Positions 8,119 to 17,115 of a stretch of 30,158 bases of DNA are shown here, piece after piece. A model generated the notes under the pieces. The model saw only the letters and a list, made by a program, of their open reading frames with translations, was not told the DNA's origin and did no database searches. Origin of the DNA: Cytophagaceae bacterium UBA7467. GTDB lineage: Bacteria > Bacteroidota > Bacteroidia > Cytophagales > Spirosomataceae. The DNA is taken from contig DLPD01000031.1 of assembly GCA_002479785.1 (NCBI GenBank), positions 1-30,158 on the forward strand, written 5' to 3'. The position numbers were made by a program, and so were the translations under genes. The stretch's first letter is position 1, and the number at the start of each line of letters is the position of its first letter.

Positions 8119-9891
8119 TTATTCATACAAGGCTAAAATCGCCTTCTCATGTTTCGCGTAAATCGCCTTGCGCTTTAATTTCAAGGTAGGGGTGATTTCT
8201 CCATCCGCCACCGTAAACAAACGCGGCAATAGAACGAATTTTTTCACTTGTTCGTATTTAGCTACTGAAGCCATCGTTTCTTGAACCTCTTGCTCCATTT
8301 TAGCAAACACTTTAGGATTACTAATCAACGCCTCTAGGCCCTTTACCCCTAATTCTTGTTGATCCGCCCACACTTGCAAGGCATTAAATTCTGGGATGAT
8401 CAGCGCGGATGGGAATTTTTGGCCTTCACCCACCACCATACATTGCTCAATAAAGGCTGATTCTTTCAACTTATTCTCCACTAATTGAGGCGCCACGTAT
8501 TTTCCGCCAGACGTTTTAAAGATTTCTTTCTTGCGATCCGTAATCTTCAAATACTTTCCATCTACCATCATACCGATATCTCCTGTATGGAACCAACCTT
8601 CTGAATCTATCGCCTCAGCGGTAGCCTCTGGATTCTTGTAATAACCCACCATCACGGAATCACCTTTCACGCAAATCTCCCCATCTTCTGCAATCTTTAA
8701 TTCGATGCAATCCACTAAAGACCCCACACAACCCACTTTAAAATCCACGGGCTTCACACGTGAAACGGAAATAACAGGCGAAGTTTCTGTTAAACCATAT
8801 CCTTCCGAGACAGGAATGCCAGCAGCCCAGAAAACACGGGATAAACGAGGTTGTAATGCCGCAGATCCGGAAGCAATCAAACGAACATTTCCGCCCAAAG
8901 CTTCACGCCATTTACTGAAAATAACTTTTCGATAAAAGGCTAATTTCATTGAATCGATTAATCCTAACTTCTCCATTGGATCGTATTTCAAACCGAATTC
9001 TAATGCACCAAAGAAGAGAGCCCGTTTAATGCCGGTAAGCTCATTTCCTTTGGCCAAAATCTTATCATATACTTTTTCTAATAAACGCGGAACCGAAGCA
9101 AACATCGCCGGTTTTACCTCGCGAATATTATCGGCAATCGTCTCCATGCTTTCTGCATAATAAACCGAAACACCATAGTACATGTACATATAAATATCTG
9201 TACGCTCATAAATATGGCACAATGGCAAGAAACTCAGAGCACGATCAGAAGGCAATAAATCGAAGAAATTTCCGCGCACTAAGGACTTCACGTTGCTCAC
9301 GATGTTGTGGTGAGTTAGCATAACGCCTTTAGGACGACCCGTCGTTCCTGAGGTATAAATCAAGGTCAACAAATCACTAGGCTTCACCGCGTCCATCAAA
9401 GGTTGTAAAGCGGCAGGATCCTTTCCTTCTCCTAATTCCTTTACAGCTGTCCACATCTCAACATCCGCCACCGGATCAAAGGTATAAATACCTTTAATTA
9501 ACTTATTTCCTTTAGAGGCTTCTTTTGCTTTTAAATACAATTCCTCATTTTCACAGAAAATATACTTTACCTCAGCATCTCTGAAAATATAGTCATAATC
9601 CTCGATGGTAATCGTAGGGTACATAGGCACAGTGACCCCTCCAATGATTTGCACCGCAAAATCCACAAAGTTCCAGGCAGGACGATTTCCAGAGATAATC
9701 GCAATTTTATCACTTGGCTTCACTTTAAGGGCTAAAAGACCTAAAGCCAAGGTTTGGATCGTTTCTAACGTATCCGAAGTGGAATAGTTTTTCCATTCGC
9801 CGTCCCTCTTTAGGTTAAAGAGATCAGCTTTTTGAAAATTTTTGTAAGCGACTAGTAAATCGAAGACACGGGTGAATTGTTGATGAACCAT
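8119..9891 (-). CDS. long-chain fatty acid-CoA ligase (AMP-forming)
   Basis: A 590-residue acyl-adenylate synthetase that would activate fatty acids to acyl-CoA through an acyl-AMP intermediate at the inner face of the membrane. The ATP/AMP-binding signature is LIYTSGTTGRPKGVMLTH. The A5 motif is EGYGLTETSPVISV, the hinge region WFHTGDIGMMVDGKYLKITD, and the catalytic lysine region DRKKEIFKTSGGKYVAPQ. The length and the long-chain FACS-type C-terminus fit the FadD15-like family of Bacteroidota and Actinobacteria. It stands alone on the minus strand, reading away from the origin region. Confidence 0.92.
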   Translation of the reverse strand: MVHQQFTRVFDLLVAYKNFQKADLFNLKRDGEWKNYSTSDTLETIQTLALGLLALKVKPSDKIAIISGNRPAWNFVDFAVQIIGGVTVPMYPTITIEDYDYIFRDAEVKYIFCENEELYLKAKEASKGNKLIKGIYTFDPVADVEMWTAVKELGEGKDPAALQPLMDAVKPSDLLTLIYTSGTTGRPKGVMLTHHNIVSNVKSLVRGNFFDLLPSDRALSFLPLCHIYERTDIYMYMYYGVSVYYAESMETIADNIREVKPAMFASVPRLLEKVYDKILAKGNELTGIKRALFFGALEFGLKYDPMEKLGLIDSMKLAFYRKVIFSKWREALGGNVRLIASGSAALQPRLSRVFWAAGIPVSEGYGLTETSPVISVSRVKPVDFKVGCVGSLVDCIELKIAEDGEICVKGDSVMVGYYKNPEATAEAIDSEGWFHTGDIGMMVDGKYLKITDRKKEIFKTSGGKYVAPQLVENKLKESAFIEQCMVVGEGQKFPSALIIPEFNALQVWADQQELGVKGLEALISNPKVFAKMEQEVQETMASVAKYEQVKKFVLLPRLFTVADGEITPTLKLKRKAIYAKHEKAILALYE

Positions 9892-9960
9892 TAGTGTGTA
9901 GGGTTTAAAGGAAGCAATTTAGCCAAATTGTATTAAATATAGTTCTTTTTGCACCTAAAT

Positions 9961-10390
9961 TACTTATCCACAAGTTATCCACAAGAGAATAGGTGATTTA
10001 ATCTTTTTTTATCTGATATAAATATTTTTTATACCTAAAATATCAAAAAAGCATCAAATCCTCTTTTTCAGCTTAAAAACTTATCCTCACACATAAATTA
10101 AAAAAAGAAAAATTTTTAAAATCTCTTTTTTGTTTCTTCTTGTTGTTCTCTGTGGATAAGTGGATAAGTCGAATTTGTGTTTGTAAGTGCTTGATATCAG
10201 TGAGTTTTATGAATTTCAAACCCATTATGCCTGTGTGGATAACTGGCTAACAAATGGTGGATAAGTCTGAGTTTATCCACAGACCGCAGGTGGGTTAAAA
10301 AGTTATGCACATTTGTGCGCACAGAATGTGGATAAAAAGGCGAGTTATACACCACTTATCCACAGTGCTAAGGGGTATTTATCCACAAGT
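9961..10390. other. candidate chromosomal replication origin (oriC)
   Basis: Eight perfect DnaA boxes TTATCCACA lie in about 425 bp: plus strand at 9964-9972, 9975-9983, 10273-10281, 10356-10364 and 10379-10387; minus strand at 10151-10159, 10234-10242 and 10327-10335. TTATGCACA at 10303-10311 also fits TTATNCACA. One-mismatch boxes occur at 10081-10089, 10159-10167 (-), 10256-10264 (-) and 10345-10353. A strongly AT-rich tract (about 10009-10135) separates the left pair from the right cluster. The nearby parS sites and mnmG (gidA) agree with an origin. The last box lies inside the 3' end of the lipoprotein gene. dnaA itself is not in the window. Confidence 0.9.
10009..10135. other. AT-rich tract, probable DNA unwinding element
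   Basis: About 125 bp almost free of G and C runs, with several A- and T-tracts (for example TAAAAAAAGAAAAATTTTTAA), lies between two groups of DnaA boxes. The position and composition match a duplex-unwinding element. This is inferred from base composition only. Confidence 0.6.
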
Positions 10391-12005
10391 CGCTTAACTG
10401 GAAATTCGCTTTTAATTTGATCTTGGTGTCAAAATAATAGATGGGCTCTGACTTCACTTTTGTTTTGTAATCACCAATGTCCCAAAGTCCGTTTTCATTG
10501 CTATCAATAATGGCTCTTAAGGTATAGATGCCCGGTTCCACGTTTTGAAATGAACAAGTCCCTGTGGACTTTTGCTCGTAGGCCATTTCAAGTTTCTCTC
10601 CTCTTAATAATTGGTAGATATAGTGCCCTGGCTTACGGATACCTCCTTCAATTACCCCTGTTTCTTCAGGGTCTAAGCGTTTAATGACTTGCTTGTATTC
10701 GTTTGTAGAATCAGCTTCTGGGCCTACGAATGCAATTTTATCGAATGCCAAAGTAAACTTGGGAACCTTCGGTAAAAAGTCGCTTTTAATGGTTAATACA
10801 TTCTGGAATTTGTTCCACGAAAAAGCCTCGTCTGGGAATGTTAAATCATCATCGTTCTCAGTCAAAATGTGTATTTTTTTGGATACCCACTGTAAAACCG
10901 GTTTTGGGAAAATGATGAGAATAGAGTCTGTGGGAACGATTTGAGCCCCTACTTTAGGGAAAATATCGAATCCGAGTGCCACATTCGTTGGCTTTTCTTT
11001 TTTCGCTAGTTCTCTAAATTTTGCTTTTAGTTTAAACGCGTATTTTCTGCCTACTGAATCTTCTAGGGCAGCTTCGATTTTCAATGTGTCTGCCTTGTTT
11101 AATCCGCCCGCATAAATGCGAATGTTTCGATCATTTTCGATTTGGTAGAGCGGTTTTTCACTAAATGAAAAACGTAACTCTGCCGCCTTGATCCCGCGCG
11201 AAAATTCATACAAAATAGTCTTCGCCGTTGAGGTTGTTTTGCTTAATTTTAACGGATCCTGGTTTTGAAGGGCTATTTTGAAGTCCCGAGTCTCGTTTTT
11301 TCGCAGATCAATAAACGGTTCAGAGATGAAATCAACGGACTCTTTGGCAGAATTATACAGTAGATTGTTATTCGCATCTTCAAAAGCGGCCATATAATAT
11401 TTTCCTGCAGCTAAATTCTCTAGTGCATAGGTTCCAGACGTATCGGTACGTACGAAATAATAGGGCTTGGCCTTATCAATGGACAAGGTGTCCGTGTAGG
11501 GATAAAGTCCCACGGTAATGTTGTCGGCCTTTTTATTCGTTAGCAAATGCTTCACGCGGCCTTCAATTTTCAAGGAATCAATCGTATTAGACGTGCTAAA
11601 TACGAGTTTAATATTCTTACCCTTGTTACGCTCTGCGATATCTTCTACCGCATTTCTAAAATTGAACGTGTAGGTTGTGTTGTCTTTCAGTGCACTATCC
11701 AGAACGAGGGTTAATCCTGTTGGACGGATACGGGTCTCGTAATTACCAATCGAGGGAGTGATTAATAATTCCTGATTTAGGTTCTTAACGGTGACGTATT
11801 CGTTAAAGTTTAATTCAATCTTTTTGCCCTTGAAATTCTTGCTTTTATGGAGTGGGATGGAAGTAGTTACCACTGGAGCTAACGTGTCTTTTTTACCACC
11901 CGGAGGCGAGGCCATTTGGGCACAACTCTGTAGGAATACCAAGCTGATACCTAGGCAAAAAAACACCATTAATAAGCTGAATTTCAAGAACTTATGCATT
12001 TTCAA
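10368..12005 (-). CDS. Ig-like domain-containing lipoprotein
   Basis: A 545-residue secreted lipoprotein. The signal peptide ends in a lipobox, FLQSC, with the lipidated Cys near residue 28 (C26 if the second ATG, at 11999, is used). The mature start ASPPGGKKDTLAPVV leads into an SbsA/Big_5-type Ig-like domain (VTTSIPLHKSKNFKGKKIELNFNEYV, then LLITPSIGNYETRI). Later segments resemble carboxypeptidase-regulatory-like beta domains (YALENLAAGKYYMAAFEDANNN and YTLRAIIDSNENGLWDIGDY). Members of this family are common in Bacteroidota and have no known enzymatic role. The start overlaps the end of the methyltransferase gene, so the two are probably co-transcribed. Its last codons overlap an oriC DnaA box. 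Confidence 0.85.
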   Translation of the reverse strand: MKMHKFLKFSLLMVFFCLGISLVFLQSCAQMASPPGGKKDTLAPVVTTSIPLHKSKNFKGKKIELNFNEYVTVKNLNQELLITPSIGNYETRIRPTGLTLVLDSALKDNTTYTFNFRNAVEDIAERNKGKNIKLVFSTSNTIDSLKIEGRVKHLLTNKKADNITVGLYPYTDTLSIDKAKPYYFVRTDTSGTYALENLAAGKYYMAAFEDANNNLLYNSAKESVDFISEPFIDLRKNETRDFKIALQNQDPLKLSKTTSTAKTILYEFSRGIKAAELRFSFSEKPLYQIENDRNIRIYAGGLNKADTLKIEAALEDSVGRKYAFKLKAKFRELAKKEKPTNVALGFDIFPKVGAQIVPTDSILIIFPKPVLQWVSKKIHILTENDDDLTFPDEAFSWNKFQNVLTIKSDFLPKVPKFTLAFDKIAFVGPEADSTNEYKQVIKRLDPEETGVIEGGIRKPGHYIYQLLRGEKLEMAYEQKSTGTCSFQNVEPGIYTLRAIIDSNENGLWDIGDYKTKVKSEPIYYFDTKIKLKANFQLSDLWINTP

Positions 12006-12876
12006 AGATATATAAATTACTTGAATAATTGGGTTTCCCTAGCATCGCTCGCAGGTTTGAAAGTAAACCAATACAAAACGAATGAAGCATGCGTTTATTT
12101 CCTGTTTTGTATTCATTACTTAACAAAGAAATGTAAAAGCTATCAAAAATCAGTCCGCGACTCTTTTTCAAGGCAAATCCGTATTTCGCCGCCAAGGCCG
12201 TAATGGTCGCTGGCGTAAAATGATAGATGTGCCGTGGAACATCATAGGCCGCCCAATATTCTTCGAAATAGTTCGCATCGTAGGATGCGGGATTAGGTAA
12301 GGCTAACAGTAATTTTCCGTCTTTTGCTAAACGGCTTTTAAAGAATTGGAAATACTCATCTAGCTCATATACGTGTTCCAATACATGCCAAAGTGTTATT
12401 ATTTGAAATGTCTTTTCTGGGGCGATTTCTTGTAATGACGGCGCAATGGTCAGCCCGGTTAATTTTGAAGCTCTAGCGGCCGTTTCTGGGTCTAATTCGA
12501 CCCCATTAATCTTCCATCCTTTTTCTTTTGCTGCTGCTAAGAAGTGCCCGTTTCCACATCCGATATCTAATAACTCTTTATTTCCTTTTTTCTCTGATTC
12601 AATCCAATTCGTTTTAGACTTCAAGGTGAACTTACGTACGGCATGGTAGAGTTTGTTCACTATTCCTTCATTAGTATCACTATGTGAAATGTACGCACTC
12701 GCGTGGTAGTAAGGCCCTGCTTCGTTCGCAGCAGGTCTAGGATTCGTGTAGATTAAACGGCAGGAATCACACGTAACTAGGTGAAACAGTTCGTTAGAAA
12801 CCGTATAATCTTTCGCCTTGAATTTCAAGGTGGAATGTGGTGATCCGCAAACGGGGCAGTTTTGTATATTTTCCAT
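11992..12876 (-). CDS. class I SAM-dependent methyltransferase with N-terminal zinc ribbon
   Basis: 294 residues. The N-terminus has a likely zinc ribbon, with CPVCG at residues 8-12 and CDSC about 23 residues later. The methyltransferase core follows, with SAM motif I LLDIGCGNGHFLAAAKEKGW, the acidic GVELDPE and the LWHVLEHVYELDEYF segment. Such proteins often methylate small molecules or sugars, and no substrate can be named here. The start codon overlaps the mnmG stop by one base (TAATG), which implies translational coupling. The 3' end overlaps the start of the lipoprotein gene. Confidence 0.85.
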   Translation of the reverse strand: MENIQNCPVCGSPHSTLKFKAKDYTVSNELFHLVTCDSCRLIYTNPRPAANEAGPYYHASAYISHSDTNEGIVNKLYHAVRKFTLKSKTNWIESEKKGNKELLDIGCGNGHFLAAAKEKGWKINGVELDPETAARASKLTGLTIAPSLQEIAPEKTFQIITLWHVLEHVYELDEYFQFFKSRLAKDGKLLLALPNPASYDANYFEEYWAAYDVPRHIYHFTPATITALAAKYGFALKKSRGLIFDSFYISLLSNEYKTGNKRMLHSFCIGLLSNLRAMLGKPNYSSNLYIFENA

Positions 12877-14741
12877 TAGCGTCCCATGAATAAAAGTAAG
12901 ATGGAAATGTCTGAGGCAGATACGCCCGAGATGCGACTCGCTTGTCCGATTGTCTGTGGCAAAATGGATTTTAATTTAATGCGTGATTCGGTCGAAAGCG
13001 TTTTGATTTTATCGTAGTCGAAATTCACCGGAATCGTTAAGTCTTCCATTGATCTCATTTTGTCTACCATCAATCGTTCTTTCTCAATGTAGCTTTCATA
13101 CTTCACTAAGATCTCCACTTGTTCGCGCACTTCTTGAGAATAGTTTCTGACGATAGGTTCCACATTCGGGTGCGTGGCGATCCGGTCAAAAGTTAAATCG
13201 GAACGACGTAATAGATTAACAATAGGTGCACCTTCCTTTAAGGTGGCACTTCCCTCCTGCTCGAGCCAGCCGTTTACATCTGATGGCTTTACTTTCGTGT
13301 TTTTGATCTCTTCAGTCAAAGCCGCGACTTGCGCTTTCTTCTCTTGGAATTTAGTCCAACGTTGCTCGGTCGCCAAGCCTAATTGATATCCCTTTGCAGT
13401 TAAGCGTTCATCCGCATTGTCTTGTCTAAGTAGCGTTCTAAATTCAGCACGCGACGTGAACATGCGGTACGGCTCGTCTGTTCCTTTGTTAATTAGATCA
13501 TCAATTAATACACCGATGTAAGCATCCGAACGAGACAAAGTAAACGGATCTAATTCATGCGTTTTTAAGTGCGCATTTATGCCCGCCATTAATCCCTGGC
13601 AAGCCGCTTCTTCGTATCCTGTTGTGCCGTTGATTTGTCCGGCAAAAAATAAGCCTTTCACCCGCTTGGTTTCCAGCGTAGGTGTTAATTGAGTAGGCGG
13701 GAAATAATCATATTCGATTGCGTAGCCAGGACGGAACATCTTCGCTTTTTCGAAACCAGGGATTAATCGAATTGCCTCGAATTGAATATCTTCAGGTAGG
13801 GAAGTAGAGAAACCATTCACGTAAATTTCTACCGTACTCCAGCCTTCTGGTTCGACAAAAATTTGGTGTGAATCTTTATCCGCAAATCGGTTGATTTTAT
13901 CTTCCACCGATGGACAGTAGCGCGGGCCTAAACCTTTGATTCTGCCGGCAAACATGGGTGATCTGTCGAAGCCTTTTCGCAGGACTTCGTGTACTTTCGT
14001 GTTCGTATGTGTGATCCAGCAAGAGCGTTGCTCCGTCAGAGGAGTTTCAGATAAGTACGAAAAAGAACTTGGGTTTTCGTCGCCTTTTTGTTCTTCCATT
14101 GAGGCGAAGTCTAGGCTTCTACCATCCACACGTGGTGGCGTTCCTGTCTTCATTCTTCCGGATTCGAAGCCTAGATTAATGAGTTGTTCTGTTAGTCCAA
14201 TAGCCATGGGTTCTGCCATTCTTCCTCCGCCAAAATTCTTCTCCCCTATGTGAATCAAGCCATTTAAAAATGTACCATTTGTTAGTACCACAGCGCGTGC
14301 TGTGAAGGTCATTCCCATACGGGTAATAACTCCTTTTACTTCACCTTTTTCTACAATTAATTGCTGAACAGAATCTTGCCAAAAATCGACATTCAAATTT
14401 CCTTCTAAGGCATTTCTCCACTCTTCTGCAAAACGCATTCGATCAGATTGGCAACGTGGTGACCACATCGCCGGACCTTTAGAACGATTCAACATTCTAA
14501 ATTGAATCATTGTCTTGTCTGAAATGATTCCAGACATTCCTCCTAAGGCATCGATTTCTCTAACGATTTGACCTTTTGCCACACCTCCCATCGCTGGGTT
14601 GCAGGACATTTGGGCAATCGTTTGCATATTCATGGTGACTAACAAAACACGTGAGCCCATCTGCGCTGCGGCATAAGCCGCCTCGCATCCGGCGTGTCCC
14701 GCCCCCACCACAATTACATCGTATGAATTTAGCATAGCCAT
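12876..14741 (-). CDS. mnmG: tRNA uridine-5-carboxymethylaminomethyl modification enzyme MnmG
   Basis: 621 residues, normal for MnmG (GidA). With MnmE it builds the cmnm5 group on wobble U34 of several tRNAs, using FAD and methylene-tetrahydrofolate. The N-terminal FAD-binding motif is DVIVVGAGHAGCEAAYAAAQMG. Conserved family stretches include CNPAMGGVAKGQIVREIDALGG, GTFLNGLIHIGEKNFGGGRM and the C-terminal GVSASDISILLLFMGR. A second ATG at 14735 (MLNSYD) is an equally plausible start. mnmG commonly sits near bacterial origins; here it is about 2.5 kb from the DnaA-box cluster. A perfect parS lies between it and ybeY. Confidence 0.97.
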   Translation of the reverse strand: MAMLNSYDVIVVGAGHAGCEAAYAAAQMGSRVLLVTMNMQTIAQMSCNPAMGGVAKGQIVREIDALGGMSGIISDKTMIQFRMLNRSKGPAMWSPRCQSDRMRFAEEWRNALEGNLNVDFWQDSVQQLIVEKGEVKGVITRMGMTFTARAVVLTNGTFLNGLIHIGEKNFGGGRMAEPMAIGLTEQLINLGFESGRMKTGTPPRVDGRSLDFASMEEQKGDENPSSFSYLSETPLTEQRSCWITHTNTKVHEVLRKGFDRSPMFAGRIKGLGPRYCPSVEDKINRFADKDSHQIFVEPEGWSTVEIYVNGFSTSLPEDIQFEAIRLIPGFEKAKMFRPGYAIEYDYFPPTQLTPTLETKRVKGLFFAGQINGTTGYEEAACQGLMAGINAHLKTHELDPFTLSRSDAYIGVLIDDLINKGTDEPYRMFTSRAEFRTLLRQDNADERLTAKGYQLGLATEQRWTKFQEKKAQVAALTEEIKNTKVKPSDVNGWLEQEGSATLKEGAPIVNLLRRSDLTFDRIATHPNVEPIVRNYSQEVREQVEILVKYESYIEKERLMVDKMRSMEDLTIPVNFDYDKIKTLSTESRIKLKSILPQTIGQASRISGVSASDISILLLFMGR

Positions 14742-14744
14742 GCA

Positions 14745-14760
14745 TGTTTCACGTGAAACA
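14745..14760. other. parS site 1 (ParB/Spo0J binding site)
   Basis: TGTTTCACGTGAAACA is the perfect 16-bp palindromic parS consensus. It occupies the 21-bp gap between the mnmG start and the ybeY stop and marks the origin-proximal partition region. Confidence 0.95.
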
Positions 14761-14762
14761 TT

Positions 14763-15173
14763 TTAGTATTGTTTAATGTAAAAATCTTCCTTTTCGGTCA
14801 TTAACGCTTTTTCCTCTTTCTTCTTATCCTTATAGCCAAGCAAGTGTAATAAACCATGTACCATGACGCGTTCTAATTCATTTTCAGAAGTGCCCAGTTT
14901 TTCTCCATTTTCCTTTACTCGATCGATCGAAATAAAGATGTCTCCTTCTATTTTTTTCTGGTCTTCCGAGTTATCAAATGTCACGATATCGGTTAGGGTA
15001 TCGTGATTCAAATACGCTTGGTTTATTTGTAATAGATAGTCATCCGAACAAAAGACATAGCTTAATTCTAGGATCTTTTTACCTTCTTGTTTAGCCACTT
15101 CGTTTAACCAGGCTTTGTGCTTTAACTTGTCTTTAAGCGAGAATGTTATGTCTTCTGTGCAAAATTGAATCAT
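14763..15173 (-). CDS. ybeY: endoribonuclease YbeY (16S rRNA 3'-end maturation)
   Basis: A 136-residue metal-dependent RNase involved in 16S rRNA processing and ribosome quality control. The metal-binding motif is VMVHGLLHLLGYKD, with two of the usual three histidines visible. The third position reads Asp (GYKD rather than GYDH), a form I recall as usual in Bacteroidota. The segment LNHDTLTDIVTFD is also conserved. It is downstream of yraN with a 23-bp gap. Confidence 0.93.
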   Translation of the reverse strand: MIQFCTEDITFSLKDKLKHKAWLNEVAKQEGKKILELSYVFCSDDYLLQINQAYLNHDTLTDIVTFDNSEDQKKIEGDIFISIDRVKENGEKLGTSENELERVMVHGLLHLLGYKDKKKEEKALMTEKEDFYIKQY

Positions 15174-15196
15174 GTGCGCGGTATTAAACCGCGAAT

Positions 15197-15550
15197 TTAC
15201 GAAAAAGCATCCTCGAAATGCTCTATTTTAAAGGCTTGTGGATAAAAATTCACCGAAATGCTATCAAAACGAACTTCTTGACGCCATTTGTGCTGGTATT
15301 GATACGCGCAAGCAGCTCTACAAATTAGTCTTATCTTGTTCGATGTGATTTTCTGTTCGGGATGTCCGTGTGTGTTTTTTCGAAGGGACTTTACTTCTAT
15401 GAAGATTAAAAGGTCTCCTTTTTTAGCAATGATGTCAATCTCTGCGCGCTTATAGCGGTAATTTCTTGCCTCGATAGTATAGGCGTTTTTTATCAGGTAG
15501 TCCACGCTTATTTGTTCGCCTAATTTTCCTTGTGTTATATGTTTTGCCAT
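15197..15550 (-). CDS. YraN family protein (UPF0102, endonuclease-like fold)
   Basis: A 117-residue protein of the UPF0102 family, which has a PD-(D/E)XK nuclease-like core. The core is visible as YRYKRAEIDIIAKKGDLLIF followed by IEVKSLRKN, giving the E...D...ExK arrangement. The biological role is not established. A one-mismatch promoter motif TACCTTTA on the minus strand (15570-15577) lies 20 bp upstream. The gene heads the yraN-ybeY-mnmG-methyltransferase-lipoprotein run and diverges from lipB. Confidence 0.9.
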   Translation of the reverse strand: MAKHITQGKLGEQISVDYLIKNAYTIEARNYRYKRAEIDIIAKKGDLLIFIEVKSLRKNTHGHPEQKITSNKIRLICRAACAYQYQHKWRQEVRFDSISVNFYPQAFKIEHFEDAFS

Positions 15551-15555
15551 TATTG

Positions 15556-15563
15556 TATCTTTG
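15556..15563 (+). promoter_or_regulatory. Bacteroidota -7 promoter motif for lipB
   Basis: TATCTTTG matches TAnnTTTG exactly, 55 bp upstream of the lipB ATG. A minus-strand near-match for yraN (15570-15577) overlaps the same intergenic stretch, so the two divergent transcripts would overlap at their 5' ends. Confidence 0.5.
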
Positions 15564-15618
15564 TTTTCCTAAAGGTAGTTTAGTGTTTAGTCTAGCGCTA
15601 TCAGCCTCCTGATAATGA

Positions 15619-16353
15619 ATGAAGCAGAATAAAGAAGTTCAATTTGTTGATTTAAAACTGATAGAATACAAGGAAGCTTGGGATCTACAGGAGACTTTGT
15701 TAAATCGTATTGCGTCAGTGAAATTGACTAATAGGAGCCTTGAAGATGGCCAAAAAATGAGCACGACGAATTACCTTTTATTCTGCCAACACCCTCACGT
15801 GTATACTTTAGGAAAGAGCGGCGATGAATCGCATTTATTATTACAAGAATCTTTTTTGTCTACTATAGGTGCTACCTATTTTAAGACGAATCGAGGAGGG
15901 GATATTACTTACCATGGGCCTGGACAATTAGTGGGGTATCCTATCTTAGATTTAGAGAATTTCTACACGGATATTCATCTTTATCTACGCATGTTAGAAG
16001 AGGCGATTATTAAAACCTGCGAAGATTTTGGATTAGTAGCTGGGCGAATTGAAGGCCTTACAGGCGTATGGATCGATCCAGATAGTGAGAATGCTCGCAA
16101 GATTTGTGCCATGGGCGTGAAGGCCTCTCGTTGGATTAGTATGCATGGTTTTGCATTGAATGTTAATACGGATTTAAGCTATTTTGCACACATTGTCCCT
16201 TGTGGCATTGCGACTCGCGGGGTTACTTCGTTGCAGCAGGAGTTGGGCAAAGAAATGGATTTTGAGGCTGTTTCGGGCTTGGTCAAAGGTCATTTGAATG
16301 ACCTATTTAAAATGGAATTAGTGAATGTTTCACGTGAAACATTGAATGCATAA
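15619..16353 (+). CDS. lipB: lipoyl(octanoyl) transferase LipB
   Basis: A 244-residue transferase that moves octanoyl from acyl-carrier protein to the lipoyl domains of pyruvate and 2-oxoglutarate dehydrogenases and GcvH. Visible motifs are NRGGDITYHGPGQLVGYPIL, the catalytic Lys in AMGVKASRWISMHGFALNVN, and the catalytic Cys in IVPCGIATRGVTSL. The ATG at 15619 is fixed by context, since the overlapping ATG at 15615 gives a stop after five codons. The last codons overlap a perfect parS. lipA is not adjacent. Confidence 0.95.
   Translation: MKQNKEVQFVDLKLIEYKEAWDLQETLLNRIASVKLTNRSLEDGQKMSTTNYLLFCQHPHVYTLGKSGDESHLLLQESFLSTIGATYFKTNRGGDITYHGPGQLVGYPILDLENFYTDIHLYLRMLEEAIIKTCEDFGLVAGRIEGLTGVWIDPDSENARKICAMGVKASRWISMHGFALNVNTDLSYFAHIVPCGIATRGVTSLQQELGKEMDFEAVSGLVKGHLNDLFKMELVNVSRETLNA
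16326..16341. other. parS site 2
   Basis: A second perfect TGTTTCACGTGAAACA lies inside the last codons of lipB, where it encodes part of NVSRETLNA. Its position inside coding sequence suggests it is kept for ParB binding. Confidence 0.93.
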
Positions 16354-16361
16354 GATTTTCG

Positions 16362-16377
16362 CGTTCCACGTGGAACA
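16362..16377. other. parS site 3 (variant)
   Basis: CGTTCCACGTGGAACA is the parS palindrome with a symmetric T-to-C/A-to-G change in each arm and one edge change. It lies 20 bp after parS 2, in the gap between lipB and the exonuclease gene. The symmetric change suggests a working variant rather than decay. Confidence 0.75.
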
Positions 16378-16383
16378 ATAGAT

Positions 16384-17109
16384 ATGGATACCTTAAAGAA
16401 TTTCAAGAATACGCTCTTCATCGACATCGAAACTTCGTCTGGAGTATCCGATTTTGCCCTACTTTCGGATAAGATGAAAGAATTTTGGCTAAAAAAGGCG
16501 AAAAATTTAGTAAATCCTGCGAATATCAGCCTAGAGGAGATGTATTTCGAAAAGGCGCCATTATATGCTGAATTTGGTAAGATAATTGTTGTAGGAATGG
16601 GCTTTTTGTTCGTCAACAAACAGGGCGAGATGGCCTTAAAAGTGAAGACAATCGCACATGCAGATGAAAAAACACTTCTCACGGAGTTCATCGCGTTCGT
16701 AAATAAGACCTATAAGTCGAGGGAATTAACACTGGTGGCGCACAATGGCAAGGAGTTTGATTTCCCATATCTGTGCAGACGGATGCTCATTAATGGATTA
16801 GAGATTCCGAAGTCACTGCAATTACAAGGCAAAAAGCCCTGGGAAATTATCCACCAGGATACGATGGAGATGTGGAAATTTGGCGATAGAAGATCCTATA
16901 CTTCGCTGGAATTGTTAGCGGAATTGATGGGTATTTCAGGGGCCAAAGCGGATCTTTCTGGAGACCAGGTGAACCGTGTTTTCTATAAGGAAAATGGGCT
17001 AGCTAGGATCAATGACTATTGCCTAGAAGATGTGATTGTAGTGGCGCAACTCTATCTACGTTTTCACTTTTTAGATCTAGTTGCGCCAGAGAATATTGTT
17101 AAATTATAA
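16384..17109 (+). CDS. 3'-5' exonuclease, DnaQ-like (DNA_pol_B_exo2 type)
   Basis: A 241-residue stand-alone exonuclease of the DEDDy superfamily. Exo I is FIDIET (near residue 12), Exo II is LVAHNGKEFDFPYLCRRM, and Exo III is NDYCLEDVIVVAQLY, supplying the tyrosine and final aspartate. It probably acts in DNA or RNA 3'-end processing or repair; no polymerase domain is attached. It starts 7 bp after parS 3 and ends 6 bp before the convergent NeuD-like gene. Confidence 0.88.
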   Translation: MDTLKNFKNTLFIDIETSSGVSDFALLSDKMKEFWLKKAKNLVNPANISLEEMYFEKAPLYAEFGKIIVVGMGFLFVNKQGEMALKVKTIAHADEKTLLTEFIAFVNKTYKSRELTLVAHNGKEFDFPYLCRRMLINGLEIPKSLQLQGKKPWEIIHQDTMEMWKFGDRRSYTSLELLAELMGISGAKADLSGDQVNRVFYKENGLARINDYCLEDVIVVAQLYLRFHFLDLVAPENIVKL

Positions 17110-17115
17110 GGCTCA

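Noticed and set aside
14745..14760. Operator for a metabolic regulator (CACGTG core)
   Set aside because: The full 16-bp match to the parS consensus, repeated at 16326 and close to DnaA boxes, explains it better.
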